From NCBI GenBank assembly GCA_949152475.1, contig OX424567.1, positions 26,995,402 to 27,059,401 on the forward strand: DNA of 64,000 nt, read 5' to 3'. Shown here in pieces: positions 12,482-25,024 of this stretch. The notes below the pieces were generated by a model. It saw only the letters and a list, made by a program, of their open reading frames with translations, made no database searches and was not told the origin of the DNA. How positions within the stretch are numbered: the stretch's first letter is position 1; each line of letters starts with the position of its first letter. The position numbers were made by a program, and so were the translations under genes. Origin of the DNA: Terebella lapidaria. Lineage: Eukaryota > Annelida > Polychaeta > Terebellida > Terebellidae.

Positions 12482-15400
12482 GTACTGTTTCGTCGTTACA
12501 AATTTCTTCCAAACATCGTGTGAAAATCGTAGTCAATGTCTACAAGGCGGGGAGTGATCCGAAGGATGAAAGGTGAGACTCTAGGTAACATCATCACTAA
12601 TCTCTGTTTGTCTTTGATACCGTGTGATATCGCTCAATACAGCGTTATTCAGCGAACTAGAGGCTAACTAGAGAAGTTCACTTTTCTACATAGCTTGCAG
12701 GAGCAGGAAAAGGCTGAGAAAGCTGAGATTGAACCGGGTAACGTGATTAATTGTTGTCATTGTGCTTTTGATAGTGGTAGGGCATTATCATATCAAAATA
12801 TACTGCATTGGCATATTTGATATAAAAAATTCTGCTATGGTCATTGGTTCAATAACTCATAAGCCCCCCCCCCCCCTCCCCCTTCTCCCCTCCTCTTTTT
12901 TTCCCTACTCGCAGTGTCGTTAAACCGGCCAGTCGATCCGCACAATCCCTCACTCCCACCGCCACCGTCACCCTCTCCCCCACCCTCACTCCCACCGTCA
13001 CCGTCACCCTCTCCCCCACCCTCACTCCCACCGTCACCCTCTCCCCCACCCTCACCCCCACCGACACCGTCAGCCCGGATCCCACCCTCACCCCCGCGGA
13101 GTCCGACTCCGATCCAGCCCTGGGCCGGCCCCTGGAGAGTCCCGGAGCGAAGAATTTCTCTGCCTGTCGGACGTGTCACCCCGTCACTGCCTCCGTCGCC
13201 GGCTGCCTCAGAACCAGGCATCAAAACACCACCAAGTACGCTGCATTGATTTTCCATTCCGGTTAAATCAACGTTAAGAACCACTGAGCTTTCAGACACA
13301 TACAGGTACAGGATAGCTGACGACTATTTTACGAGTTGACGAAGTTCATATTTTCAACAGGGAGGAACAGTGCACTGCCGAGGCGATTCAGCTGGCGGGT
13401 ATATGATTTAGACGCCTGGCCTCCTACTAGACGAGTGGCGGAACAACCGTACGTCGCTTTTCTCTGCGAACTATTCCCCATCGTGCCAACTATGAAAGAT
13501 AAACATCAATGTATTCGTGTTTTCATTTCCATTCAGGTCGGTTGAACCTAACGAGGCAAGAATTGCAGAACTTGAAGCCATTTACTGCCCTAAGAAGACA
13601 ATTGATTCCAAACTCACCAAATCTGCAAACACCAAGCAGGTAAGAAATTAGCGCGTATGCGCGCGTGTTTTACTGTTGATATGGCAACATTTTGATTTTT
13701 ACTCCTGTACAATGTTATAATAGACCTATTATTTTCTATGTATGCCTGCTTCGTGTGTGCTTTCAGAAAAAGAATCGAACTAGGAAGCTTCGAGGTATGT
13801 TAAGTATATGATTGACGTTGACATGATTGACAGTATATAATGTCAATAAAGATATTACAATATCACATACAGACAAATATACAGAAGATTTTCAGGTTCC
13901 TGGACCTATGGTCTGATAACCTATTGGCATGGCATTGCGTCCGTCCGTCGTCCTATCACATTCTCATCTTTAAAGTTTACAGTCGAACTTTTCTGAAATT
14001 TTGCACAAAAATACCTAAAACATATTTCCAGGAAGAAGTTCTTTAGTTTTCTGATTTCCACCTTTTTTTCAGAATGGCGGTCATTTTCGACGAAAAATGC
14101 CTCATTTTGAACTTTGACAGCCATTTTCTCAAAATTCGCTCAGTATTTTTTCTTATTGATGCACAACACTCGTTATATATGTATCCCTATGAGGTGTATA
14201 AGTTTCGTTGCCCTTGATTCGCTGGAAGTGTACCATTTGGCCATTTTCCCATGTTATATTCTCCTATGCTTTATAATGGGATACATTATGCCTAATATCT
14301 CACTTCATACTGAGATTAGAGATTAGCAATCAATTGTTAACATATAGGAAATAATAGATGCTGAATATTGTCTTGACCTGGACTCTGACCTTCGACCATA
14401 TTTTCAAGGTCAGAGCACAAAATAGCGAATATCCCGCTTATTATCGACTTTACAGCTTAGGAATCAATTGTGCACATATAGGAAATGATATATGCTGAAT
14501 GTCGTCATGACCTTGAATTTGACCTTCTCCCCATTTTCAAGGTCAGAACACAAAAGGGCTAATATAATGATTTTTATTGACTTGGCAGCTTAGGAATTAC
14601 TTGTGAACATATAGGAAATGATACTGCTTAATATTCTTGTCACCTGCAATTTGACCTTTGACCTCATTCTCAAGGTCTAAGTACAAAATGGCTAATATCT
14701 CGCTTATTAATGACTTTACAGCTTGGATCCATAGTGAACATATAGGAAATGTTATATGCTGAATATTCTGATAAATTAGAACTTGCCATTTGACCTTATT
14801 TTCAAAGTCAGAGCACAAAATGGCTAATATCTCGCTTGTTATCAACTTCACAGCTTAGTAAATAATTGTGAACATATAGGAAATTATATATGCTGAATAT
14901 TCTCATGACCTTGAATTTGGTTTTTGACCTCATTTTCTAGTTCACAAGACAAATGAAAAAAAATCTCATTTATTATCGACTTTACAACTTGATAATCTAT
15001 TGTGGTTATACAGGAATGATATATGCCGAATATTCTGATGACCTTTAATATGACCTTCGACTTCATTTCAAAATCATAGGACAAAATTGTTAATATCTCT
15101 CTTATTATTGAATTTACAGCTTAGCAATGAATTGTGAACATATAAGAAATGATACGCTGAATATGCTGACCAGTGACCTTAATTTCAAGGTCACGGGACA
15201 AAATAGCTAATATCTAAAATATAAAACATATATTGTCCGGTAACCTTTCTCAGCTTTGGGTTAATTTTTAGGTTACCGAACCTATGGTCCGATATCCTGT
15301 TGGCATGGCGTTGCGTCTGGCGTCGTCGTCCACATTTTTATCTTTTTTGTTTACGGGCGAATTTTTCTGAAATTTTACACAAGAATGCTTAAAACTAATT

Positions 15401-18400
15401 CAAGAAGGAGGTATTTTTTAGTTTTTAGATATTCGCATGTTTTTCAAAATAGCGGCCGTTTTCGACGGGAAAGGCCTCATTCTGGACTTTGGCGGCCATC
15501 TTCTCAAAATCTGTTCAGTAACTTTTTTCTTTTTGATACATAACACACCTCATATGTACTCCTATGATGTGTATAAGTTTTGTTGCGCTTGAATTGCTCG
15601 AAGTGGGCCATTTTGGCCCAAACTCTGCCCAAATGGGACTTTCCCATGTTAAATTCTCCTATGCTTTATAATGGGACACATTATGCCTAATATGTCACTT
15701 AATATTGAGATTAGAGACTAGGAATCAACTGTGGACATATAGGAAATGATATATGCTGAATATTCTCGTGACCTTGAATTTGACCTCTGACCTCAGTTCT
15801 AAGGTCAGAGCACAAAATTGCTTAGATCTCACTTATTATCGACTTAAGGTTGTTCGAAACACCCGGAAAGGTGTTTTTATTGAGTAAAAAGTTATATTTC
15901 TTGATAGCTAGATATGTGATGGTTACAAAAAGCAGAAAAAAATAGTAGGTCACCGTATGATATTTTTTGCTATGATGCATTTTGTTGACCTCCTATCAGT
16001 CTTGAAAGTACCTCAGCAATTGCCACAATCCATTACATCATGACATGCAATCTAACTGCATATTTTTGCCTAAAACTATATATTTATAGGATTTTTCAGT
16101 ACAGAACTGTTGTATATGCAACGGTTCATTAAACTGATGAAACAAAATTCGCTAGCACTAAGTTTGATATGTTTCGTGGCAAGAGTAAGAACATTTGTAT
16201 ATAATTCAGCACTGAAATTTTACAGAAAAAGAGTAACTTCTGATAATCCATACAACGTTGAGTATCACTGCTCGGTCAGTAATACAGTATTTTTTTCTAA
16301 TTTTTTTACACATATTTCTTCAATGATATTTTGGGTTTGTAAAAATAATGTAAAAAATATACCTATCCAGGTTACTTTTCGCGATATAAGCGTTAAAACA
16401 CGAAAAAAAATCAATAATTTCATGAATTTGGAGTGCATACTATGTCAAATTATTCAAGTTTTTGTGAGTATGGATTGAAAAAAAAATCATATATTTCATA
16501 TATTGTATGTTCTGACTTGACTCAGAAATGTATAAAAGGCTGGCATGGTAGATGTGATCATTAGCATGAACGGTATGGCTGCTAGAATGAACCACTAGAT
16601 GTTGACTGGTCAATTGGCTCAGATGAGATTCTCTCCGGTCGCCAACTCAGTAGGCCTAATAGTTGAAATATCCCCATCAAATTTGACAAGTCAGTAGAAC
16701 TTTAGGAATAAATTTCACCCAATTAGCTTGAGCAAGATGACCGCCACATTTGGCACAGGATTTTGCGATAACTTGTAGGCCTATACATACGGACAACGTG
16801 AGGATATAGCTTATTATATATAAATGGCTGATAACGGATTTGACTGAGAGGGTAGCGCTGATCTAGCGCTGATCTGTGGAGATTATTTCGTCTATAGGTC
16901 TATTTCATGCATCTCGATGAATTTTGGCAGAAAATCGCCTAACATAGTGTAAATTTCTGGGCAGATAAGCTGCGGAAACAAAAAAGTTAGCCCCATTCGG
17001 CTTACATAGCGGCACGGGTATGGTAGACGAAACGTGTCAAAAATGACAACTGTAACGAAAACGGAGCCCCGCGAAATCGAGCCTGGTGGGTTGTAAATGT
17101 TGCGGCCCAATGAAGCTGAGCTCTTCTTATGATGTATTCCTCTTAAAGAGTGAACATTTGGTATATTCAGGCTATATAATGGACACGCTATAAAGGAATT
17201 GATGTATGTCAATGGAATGTTGCTTAGTGGAACTGGAAATGCATATGCGTGTTTGGACAAACTTAGGGGCGCATAGGACAAACTATTATAAAAGAGTGTG
17301 TGACGACCTCTGGATATTTTGTGGTGAACTTTGAAGTTCTAAGAGATTGGAATTGTGAAGAAAACACTCCACAGGGGCACAAAATGCAGGATTCGGCGGA
17401 TGGGAGGATGTGGTAAGAAACGGAAGAAACCCTCACACTTGTTTTATTGGTCTTACACAGATATCATATACAAAGTAATGAGCGCCACTTGCGCCAGCAA
17501 CTCCCCCCCCCCCCCCCCCCCCCACCCCTCAAATTTGCTCTTGCATTCGTTGTATCTTTTGTCCTTGGTCCACTCAAGTCAAGTAGCAACAAATTCCATG
17601 TGTTATGCCATACTAGTACATTCATGCTTATTAGCCCTACGAGATCTGCAATACCATGAAAAGTCTTTCAAAATATTATTATCGCTAAGCTTGAGTTGTA
17701 TTGAAAATTATGCCATGATCCACAGAAGTGTTGTCAATTTATTTAACAGTGTTTTGAATAATTTTACGATCTGTTTGATTATGTTAATCAGAAGATTTGG
17801 AAATTGTTAGGTCTACTAGTTTTGTTGTGCAAACGTTTACTCATATACATATTAAAACTATGTAACGAATGGATGTTCTAGTAGTATTATCTTATTAACC
17901 GAGGCTGGCCCACTGAAAGATACTAGACATATGCTGTGATGCTTCCAGTACTTTGTGTGTTCAAGTCGAGACTCCGCCGTACTGATTACAGACCGCCGGA
18001 TTTTCCAGTACTCCCATTGCACGGCAACATTCATACCCCGCCGATCCCTATTTCACCCCGCCGTTACATTCGCTGTTTATGACACGTTTGGTCAACCATA
18101 GACGGGCCACATTGATGACGCGTTCGGTGTATCGAACAACCTTAACAGCTTAGCAATCGATTGTGGACATATAGGATATGATATACGCCGAATATTCTGA
18201 TGACTTTGATTTTGACCTTTGACCTCATTTTCAAGGTCACAGGACAAAATGGCTAATATCTCAATCATTATCGATTTTACAGCTTAGGGATCAATTGTGG
18301 ACATATAGGAAATGATATATGCTGAATATTCTCGTGACCTTGAATTTGACCTCTGACCTCAGTTCTAAGGTCAGAGCACAAAATTGCTTAGATCTCACTT

Positions 18401-21078
18401 ATTATCGACTTTACAGCTTAGCAATCGATTGTGGACATATAGGATATGATATACGCCGAATATTCTGATGACTTTGATTTTGACCTTTGACCTCATTCTC
18501 AAGGTCACAGGACAAAATGGCTAATATCTTGCTTATTATCGACTTTACAACTTATGAATCAATGATGAACATATAGGGAATGATATATGTAGATTTCTGC
18601 CATGGCCTTGACTTTGACATTTGACCTCATTTTCAATGTCACAGGACAAATGGCTAATATCTCACTTATTATCGATTTTACAGCTTAGGAATCAATTGTG
18701 GACACTTAGGAAATGATACATGCTGAATATTCTCGTGACCTTGAATTTGACCTCTGACCTCATTTTCAAGATCAAGAGCACAAAATGGCTAATATCTCGC
18801 TTATCATCGATTTTACAGCTTAGGAATCAATTGTGAACATATAGGAAATGTTATATTTTGAATACTGTCATGACCTCAAATTTGACCTTTGACGAATTTT
18901 CAAGGTCAGAAGACAATATGGCTAATATCTCGCTTCTGATAATTTTTACAGCTTATGAATCAATTATGAACATATAGGAAATTATATATACAGATTATTC
19001 TCATGACACAGGACAAAACGACTAATATCTCCCATATTATCGATTTTACAGCTTAGGAATCAATGGTTGACATATAGGAAATGATATATGCTAAATATTC
19101 TCGTGACCTTGAATTTGACCTCTGGCTTCATTTTCAAGACAAGAACACAATATGGCTATATCTCACTTATTATCGATTCTACAGCTTAGGAATCAATTGT
19201 GGACACTTAGGAAATGATACATGCTGAATATTCTCGTGACCTTGAATTTGACCTCTGACCTCATTTTCAAGATCAAGAGCACAAAATGGCTAATATCTCG
19301 CTTATTATCGATTTTACAGCTTAGGAATCAATTGTGAACATATAGAAAATGTTATATTTTGAATATTGTCATGACCTCAAATTTGACCTTTGACGAATTT
19401 TCAAGGTCACAGGACAATATGGCTAATATCTCGCTTCTGATAATTTTTACAGCTTAGGAATCAATTATGAACATATAGGAAATTATATATACAGATTAAT
19501 CTCATGACCTTCAATTTGACCTTTGACCCTAATTTCAAGGACACAGGACAAAATGACTAATATCTCCCATATTATCGATTTTACAGCTTAGGAATCAATG
19601 GTTGACATATAGGAAATGATATATGCTGAATATTCTCGTGACCTTGAATTTGACCTCTGGCTTCATTTTCAAGATCAAGAACACAATATGGCTAATATCT
19701 CGCTCATTATCGATTTTACAGCTTAGGAATCAATTGTGAACATATAGGAAATATTATATTTTGAATATTGTCATGACCTTGAATTTGACCTTTGACCGAA
19801 TTTTCAAGGTCCAAGACAAAATGGCTAATATCTCGCTTCTGATCATTTTTATAGCTTAGGAATCAATCATGAACATATAGGAAATTATATACAGATTATT
19901 CTCATGACCTTCAATTTGATCTTTGATCTTAATTTCAAGGGCACAGGACAAAATGACTAATATCTCCCTTATTATCGATTTTACAGCTTAGGAATCAATT
20001 GCGAACATATGAAAAATGATATATGCTGAATATCGCCATGACCTTGGATTCGACCTTTGACCTCATTTTCAAGGTCAAAGGACAAAATGGCTAATATCTT
20101 GCTCCTCTATTGACTGTATGACTTGGAAACCAATTGTGGACATATAAAAAATGATGTACACTGAATATTTTGATGACCTTGAAATTGGCCTTGAACATAT
20201 TTTCAAGGTCAGAGCACAAAATGGCTAATACCTCGCTTATTATCGACTTTACAGCTTAGGATTCGATAGTGAACATATAGGGAATGATATACTGAATGTA
20301 TAGTATGCTGAATATTTTGGTGGCCTTGAACGTGATTTTTGACATCATTTTTGAGGTCAAATCACAAATGGCTAGTATCTCACTTGTGAACATATAGGAA
20401 ATAATATATGCTGAATATTGTTTTGACCTGGACTCTGAACTTCGACCATATTTTCAAGGTCAGAGCACAAAATAGCGAATATCCCGCTTATTATCTACTT
20501 TACAGCTTAGGAATCAATTGTGTTCAAACTCCAAATGATATATGCTGAATATTCTCGTGACCTCAACTTGACCAGTGACCTTATTTTCAAGTTTCCTTTG
20601 ACCTGATTTTCAAGGTGACAGGACAAAATGGCTAATATCTCACTTATTGACTTCATAGTGTTGGAATCAATGAAGGACATATAGGAAATGTTATACGCCA
20701 AATATTCTGATGACCTTGAATTTGACCTTTGCCTTCATTTTCAAGGCCACAGGACAAAATTGCTAATATCTCTCTGTTTGTTATTAATTTACAGCTTAGC
20801 AATCAACTGTGGACATAATATATGCTTAATATTATATATGCTGAATATTCCCTTGACCTTGAATTTAACTAGTGACCTTGCTAACATCTAAAATATTTAA
20901 CATATATTGTCCGGTAGTCTATCGTTGGCCCTTGGCCTATTTTTTTCGTACAGATTCTGAAAGGAGAGAGCAGATGCCTTGTGAAGATTGGGTTGTTAAT
21001 TACAAGCATGAGTCTCCTTACACCACCAATCTGATGACAACAGGCCTCTCAGACCGAATGCAGAACCTACTCCAGTAA
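12482..21078 (+). CDS. gene A: unrecognised Pro-rich protein, seven exons found, 5' exon not seen
   Basis: Exons by splice consensus and phase: 12,482-12,572; 12,694-12,737; 12,915-13,235; 13,361-13,448; 13,537-13,639; 13,767-13,794; 20,954-21,078 (stop TAA). All six internal junctions keep one open frame. Successive segments include SSKHRVKIVVNVYKAGSDP, an Lys/Glu-rich linker, a Pro/Ser-repeat exon ending ISLPVGRVTPSLPP, RRFSWRVYDLDAW, SVEPNEARIAELEAIYCP, RKLRDSERREQMP and a C-terminus SPYTTNLMTTG...DRMQNLLQ. The first exon starts in phase 1, so a 5' exon with the initiator is missing. It may lie upstream beyond the retroelement block or be lost. The last intron is 7.2 kb of repeats. I do not recognise a domain. 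The reality of the gene rests on its exon-by-exon match to gene B (50,345-52,817, minus strand). Function unknown. Confidence 0.72.
12840..12910. repeat. poly-C tract and pyrimidine-rich run before gene A Pro-rich exon
   Basis: A run of C (near 12,866-12,876) and C/T sequence leads into the CAG acceptor at 12,914. It may act as the polypyrimidine tract of the third splice acceptor of gene A. Confidence 0.7.
12955..13075 (+). repeat. Pro-coding minisatellite inside gene A exon
   Basis: Imperfect tandem units of the type CACCCTCTCCCCCACC / CTCACTCCCACCGTCACC encode alternating Pro and Ser. Every unit change keeps the frame. The complementary strand is also open (Gly/Glu/Val-rich), which is a by-product of the composition. 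Confidence 0.85.
13893..15245 (+). mobile_element. TIR element with internal 134-bp satellite, copy 1 (in gene A intron)
   Basis: Begins with a degenerate GGTTCCTGGACCTATGGTC and ends with GTCCGGTAACC, giving terminal inverted repeats GGTTACCGGAC. A unique head of about 430 bp contains GGCATGGCATTGCGTCCGTC and an ATAATGGGA motif. About 6.5 tandem monomers of about 134 bp follow (CAGCTTAGGAATCAATTGTG ... TTTGACCTCATTTTCAAGGT ... AAAATGGCTAATATCTCGC). No coding capacity is seen, so it is a non-autonomous element. The architecture of unique flanks around a short tandem core resembles bivalve pearl-type elements, but that comparison is inference. Confidence 0.7.
15271..20917 (+). mobile_element. 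TIR element with internal 134-bp satellite, copy 2, interrupted by a TTAA element
   Basis: Same family as the copy just upstream. It starts GGTTACCGAACCTATGGTCC and ends GTCCGGTAGTC. The head runs to about 15,690. A first monomer follows, then a foreign 2.3-kb element (15,848-18,141), then about 20 more monomers up to 20,890. Monomers differ by a few percent to 15% by eye. Some pairs (for example near 18,690 and 19,190) are much closer to each other, showing local amplification of multi-monomer blocks. Confidence 0.75.
15848..18141. mobile_element. non-autonomous TTAA-flanked DNA transposon (piggyBac-like), 2.3 kb
   Basis: Terminal inverted repeats GGTTGTTCGA(A/T)ACACC face each other at both ends and are flanked by TTAA on both sides (15,844-15,847 and 18,142-18,145). 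Removing one TTAA and the element rejoins a 134-bp monomer (ATTATCGAC-TTAA-CAGCTTAG). TTAA duplication is the hallmark of the piggyBac superfamily. No transposase is visible: the interior is AT-rich, with a poly-C run at about 17,505-17,521 and only short chance reading frames. It is probably a deletion derivative or a MITE-like element. Confidence 0.75.
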
Positions 21079-21372
21079 ATCATTTTTGTGCCAAGATAAT
21101 CTCGATTCACCAGTGTAGGTTGTGAGATTGAAAGACACAAAAGTTTGATTTGGGAAACCAATTTGTCATTCTATGTTTGCCAAGTATTTGCTGTCAATGT
21201 AAACCAATACCCAACAGGTCACTGGCGGAAACCAATCGCGGGCGTCTGCTGGTCATAGGAGATAGGCGACAATCAGGTCTCGTCAACATTCCGCGCCTTC
21301 ATCGCCGAGTCGATATCACTGTCAGTACAGAACTGGGAAACGTCAAAACACATCCCCTTTCCTCAATACACG
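21079..21372. other. region 3' of gene A
   Basis: About 290 bases after the gene A stop codon, probably 3' UTR plus spacer. I see no AATAAA signal before the minisatellite begins. Confidence 0.4.
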
Positions 21373-24300
21373 TAGTATAACCTGATTATACATATCCCAC
21401 TCCCTCCAGAGTGTAACCTGATTATTCACATCCCACTTCCTCCAAAGTATAACCTGATTATACACATCTCACTCCCTCCAGAGTGTAACCTGATTATACA
21501 CATCCAACTTCCTCCATAGTAGAACCTGATTATACACATCCCACTTCCTCCGTAGTATAACCTGATTATACACATCCCACTTCCTCCAAAGTATAACCTG
21601 ATTATACATATCTCACTTCCTCCAGAGTATTACCTGATTATACACATCCCACTTCCTCCATAGTATAACCTCATTATACACATCCCACTTCCGCCAGGGT
21701 ATAACCTGATTATACACATCCCACTTCCTCCATAGTATAACCTGATTAAACACATCACACTTCCTAAAGAGTGTAACCTGATTATACACATCCCACTTCC
21801 TCCATAGTATAACCTCATTATACACATCTCACTTCCGCCAGGGTATAACCTGATTATACACATCCCACTTCCTCCATAGTATAACCTGATTATTCACATC
21901 CCACTTCCTCCATGGTATAACCTGGTTATACACATCCCACTTCCTCCATAGTATAACCTGATTATACACACCCCACTTCCTCCATAGTATAACCTGATTA
22001 TACACACCCCACTTCCTCCATAGTATAACCTGATTATACACATCCCACTTCCTCCAGGGTATAACCTGATTATACTCACCCCACTTCCTCCATAGTATAA
22101 CCTGATTATACACACCCCACTTCCTCCAGAGTATAACCTGATTATACACACCCAACTGCCTCCATAGTATAACCTGATTAAACACATCCCACTTCCTCCG
22201 TAGTATAACCTGATTATACCATATACACATCCCACTTCCTCCATAGTATAACCTGATTATACACATCCCACTTCCTCCATAGTATAACCTGATTATACAC
22301 ATCCAACTTCCTCCAGAGTATAACCTGATTATACACACCCCACTTCCTCCATAGTATAACCTGATTATACACACCCCACTTCCTCTGTAGTAGAACCTGA
22401 TTATACACATCCCACTTCCTCCGTAGTGTAACCTGATTATACACATCCCACTTCCTCCATAGTATAACCTGATTATACACATCCCACTTCCTCCATAGTA
22501 TAACCTGATTATACACATCCCACTTCCTCCAGGGTATAACCTGATTATACACATCCCACTTCCTCCAGGGTATAACCTGATTATACACATCCCACTTCCT
22601 CCATATTATAAATGATTATACACATCTCACTTCCTCCATAGTATAACCTGATTATACACATCCCACTTCCTCCAGGGTATAACCTGATTATACACATCCC
22701 ACTTCCTCCAGAGTATAACCTGATTATACACATCCCACTTCCTCCGTAGTATAACGTGATTATACACATCCCACTTCCTCCATAGTATAACCTGATTATA
22801 CACATCTCACTTCCTCCATAGTATAACCTGATTATACACATCCCACTTCCTCCAGGGTATAACCTGATTATACACATCCCACTTCCTCCAGAGTATAACC
22901 TGATTATACACATCCCACTTCCTCCGTAGTATAACGTGATTATACACATCCCACTTCCTCCATAGTAGAACCTGATTATACACATCCCACTTCCTCCAGA
23001 GTATAACCTGATTATACACATCCCATTTCCTCCGTAGTATAACGTGATTATACACATCCCACTTCCTCCAGAGTATAACCTGATTATACACATCCCACTT
23101 CCTGCATAGTATAACCTGATTATACACATCCCACTTCCTCCATAGTATAACCTGATTATACACATCCAACTTCCTCCAGAGTATAACCTGATTATACACT
23201 TCCCACTTCCTGCATAGTATAACCTGATTATACACACCCAACTTCCTCCATACTATAACCTGATTATACACACCCCACTTCATCCATAGTATAACCTGAT
23301 TATACACATCCCACTTACTCCAGAATATAACCTGATTATACACATCCACTTCCTCCGTAGTAGAACCTGATTATACACATCCCACTTCCTCCATAGTATA
23401 ACCTGATTATACACATCCCACTTCCTCCAGATATAACCCGATTATACACATCCCACTTCCTCCATAGTATAACCCGATTATACACATCCCACTTCCTCCA
23501 GAGTATAACCTGATTATACACATCCCACTTCCTCCGTAGTAGAACCTGATTATACACATCCCACTTCCTCCGTAGTAGAACCTGATTATACACATCCCAC
23601 TTCCTCCAGAGTATAACCTGATTATACACATCCCACTTCCTCCAGAGTATAACCTGATTATACACATCCCACTTCCTCCAGAGTATAACCTGATTATACA
23701 CATCCCACTTCCTCCAGAGTGTAACCTGATTATACACATCCAACTTCCTCCATAGTAGAACCTGATTATACACATCCCACTTCCTCCATAGTATAATCTG
23801 ATTATACACATTCCACTTCCTCCGTAGTATAACCTGATTATACACATCCCACTTCCTCCGTAGTAGAACCTGATTATACACATCCCACTTCCTCCATAGT
23901 ATAGCCTGATTATACACATCCCACTTCCTCCATAGTATAACCTGATTATACACATCCCAATTCCTCCGTAGTAGAACCTGTGTATAACCTGATTATACAC
24001 ATCCCACTTCCTCCATAGTATAGCCTGATTATACACATCCCACTTCCTACATAGTATAACATGATTATACACATCCCACTTCCTCCATAGTAGAACCTGT
24101 GTATAACCTGATTATACACATCCCACTTCCTCCATAGTATAGCCTGATTATACACATCCCACTTCCTCCATAGTATAACCTGATTATACACATCTCACTT
24201 CCTCCATAGTAGAACCTGTGTATAACCTGATTATACACATCCCACTCCCTCCAAAGTATAACATGATTATACACATCTCACTTCCTCCATAGTAGAACCT

Positions 24301-24503
24301 GTGTATAACCTGATTATACACATCTCACTTCCTACATAGTATAACCTGATTATACACATCCCACTTCCTCCATAGTAGAACCGGTGTATGACCTGATTAT
24401 ACACATCCCACTTCCTCCATAGCATAACCTGATTATACACATCCAACTTTTTCCATAGCATAACCTGATTATACACATCCCACTTCCTCCAGAGTATAAC
24501 CTG
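21373..24503. repeat. 36-bp minisatellite array, about 87 units
   Basis: Unit TATAACCTGATTATACACAT followed by CCCACTTCCTCCATAG, 36 bp, repeated head to tail with point changes (CATAG/CAGAG/CGTAG/CAGGG variants). Because 36 is a multiple of three, two frames of the minus strand stay open for hundreds of codons, as 12-residue repeats MCIIRLYYGGSG or WDVYNQVILWRK. Toward the right end (from about 23,970) a higher-order unit of 119 or 83 bp appears, made of three or two 36-mers plus an 11-base insert (TGTGTATAACC). A block near 22,619-22,760 is repeated at 22,799-22,940. I regard the array as non-coding. Confidence 0.95.
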
Positions 24504-25017
24504 GTTCATTGCAGTCAAATCAAACTTTTTAAACATATGGTTTCAATCCTGGAACAATTCCATGTGATATATGTATCAGTTTGATAATTGATGGATGGGA
24601 AAACTTTCCTATGATCAGTATACTTGTGTTGTATTATTGAGTATAATAATGGTTGTATTTCTCTCCCCCCCCCCCCCCCCCTCAACCCCACCTCCTCGCA
24701 TCTCCAGCGGACGCTCGAGGAACTCCTTGAGATCAACGCTAATCTGCTGATACCTAGACGGAAAAGACGCGGAAAGTTTCTGTGAGATATTCGGATTTTC
24801 TGTATTTTGCCGGGATCTAGTGCGAATGACCACAGCTTTAATGCACGGGGCATATTGACGGAAGAGGTTTCACGGAAACATACACAGGGTTTAAAATTCG
24901 TATAGGTCTACTCTCATCGTGCTTCGGAAAAGGAACGTTAACTTTCTTATATGGAACCTACTCTTTAGGTTGGACAGATCTATGTAAAAAATAAAATAAA
25001 AAATACCCCAACAAAAT
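24504..25017. other. spacer without recognised gene
   Basis: AT-rich spacer with a poly-C run near 24,665-24,682. Near 24,990 the first partial monomer of the 113-bp satellite (CCCAACAAAATG) starts. No gene is supported. Confidence 0.5.
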
Positions 25018-25024
25018 GTTTACC

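Noticed and set aside
12841-13299. Gly/Glu-rich minus-strand frame opposite the gene A Pro-rich exon
   Set aside because: It is a complement of the repeat and has no exon partners. The plus strand has matching splice phases and a paralogue.
16110-16478. 122-codon frame in the TTAA element as a transposase
   Set aside because: No DDD/DDE-type motif, no zinc finger and AT-rich random composition.
21613-24274. Long open minus-strand frames of 12-residue repeats
   Set aside because: They are a direct result of a 36-bp unit and are open in two overlapping frames at once, with no start context, splice support or coding-like variation.
21373-24503. CRISPR-like array
   Set aside because: Units are contiguous with no unique spacers, and the DNA is eukaryotic.
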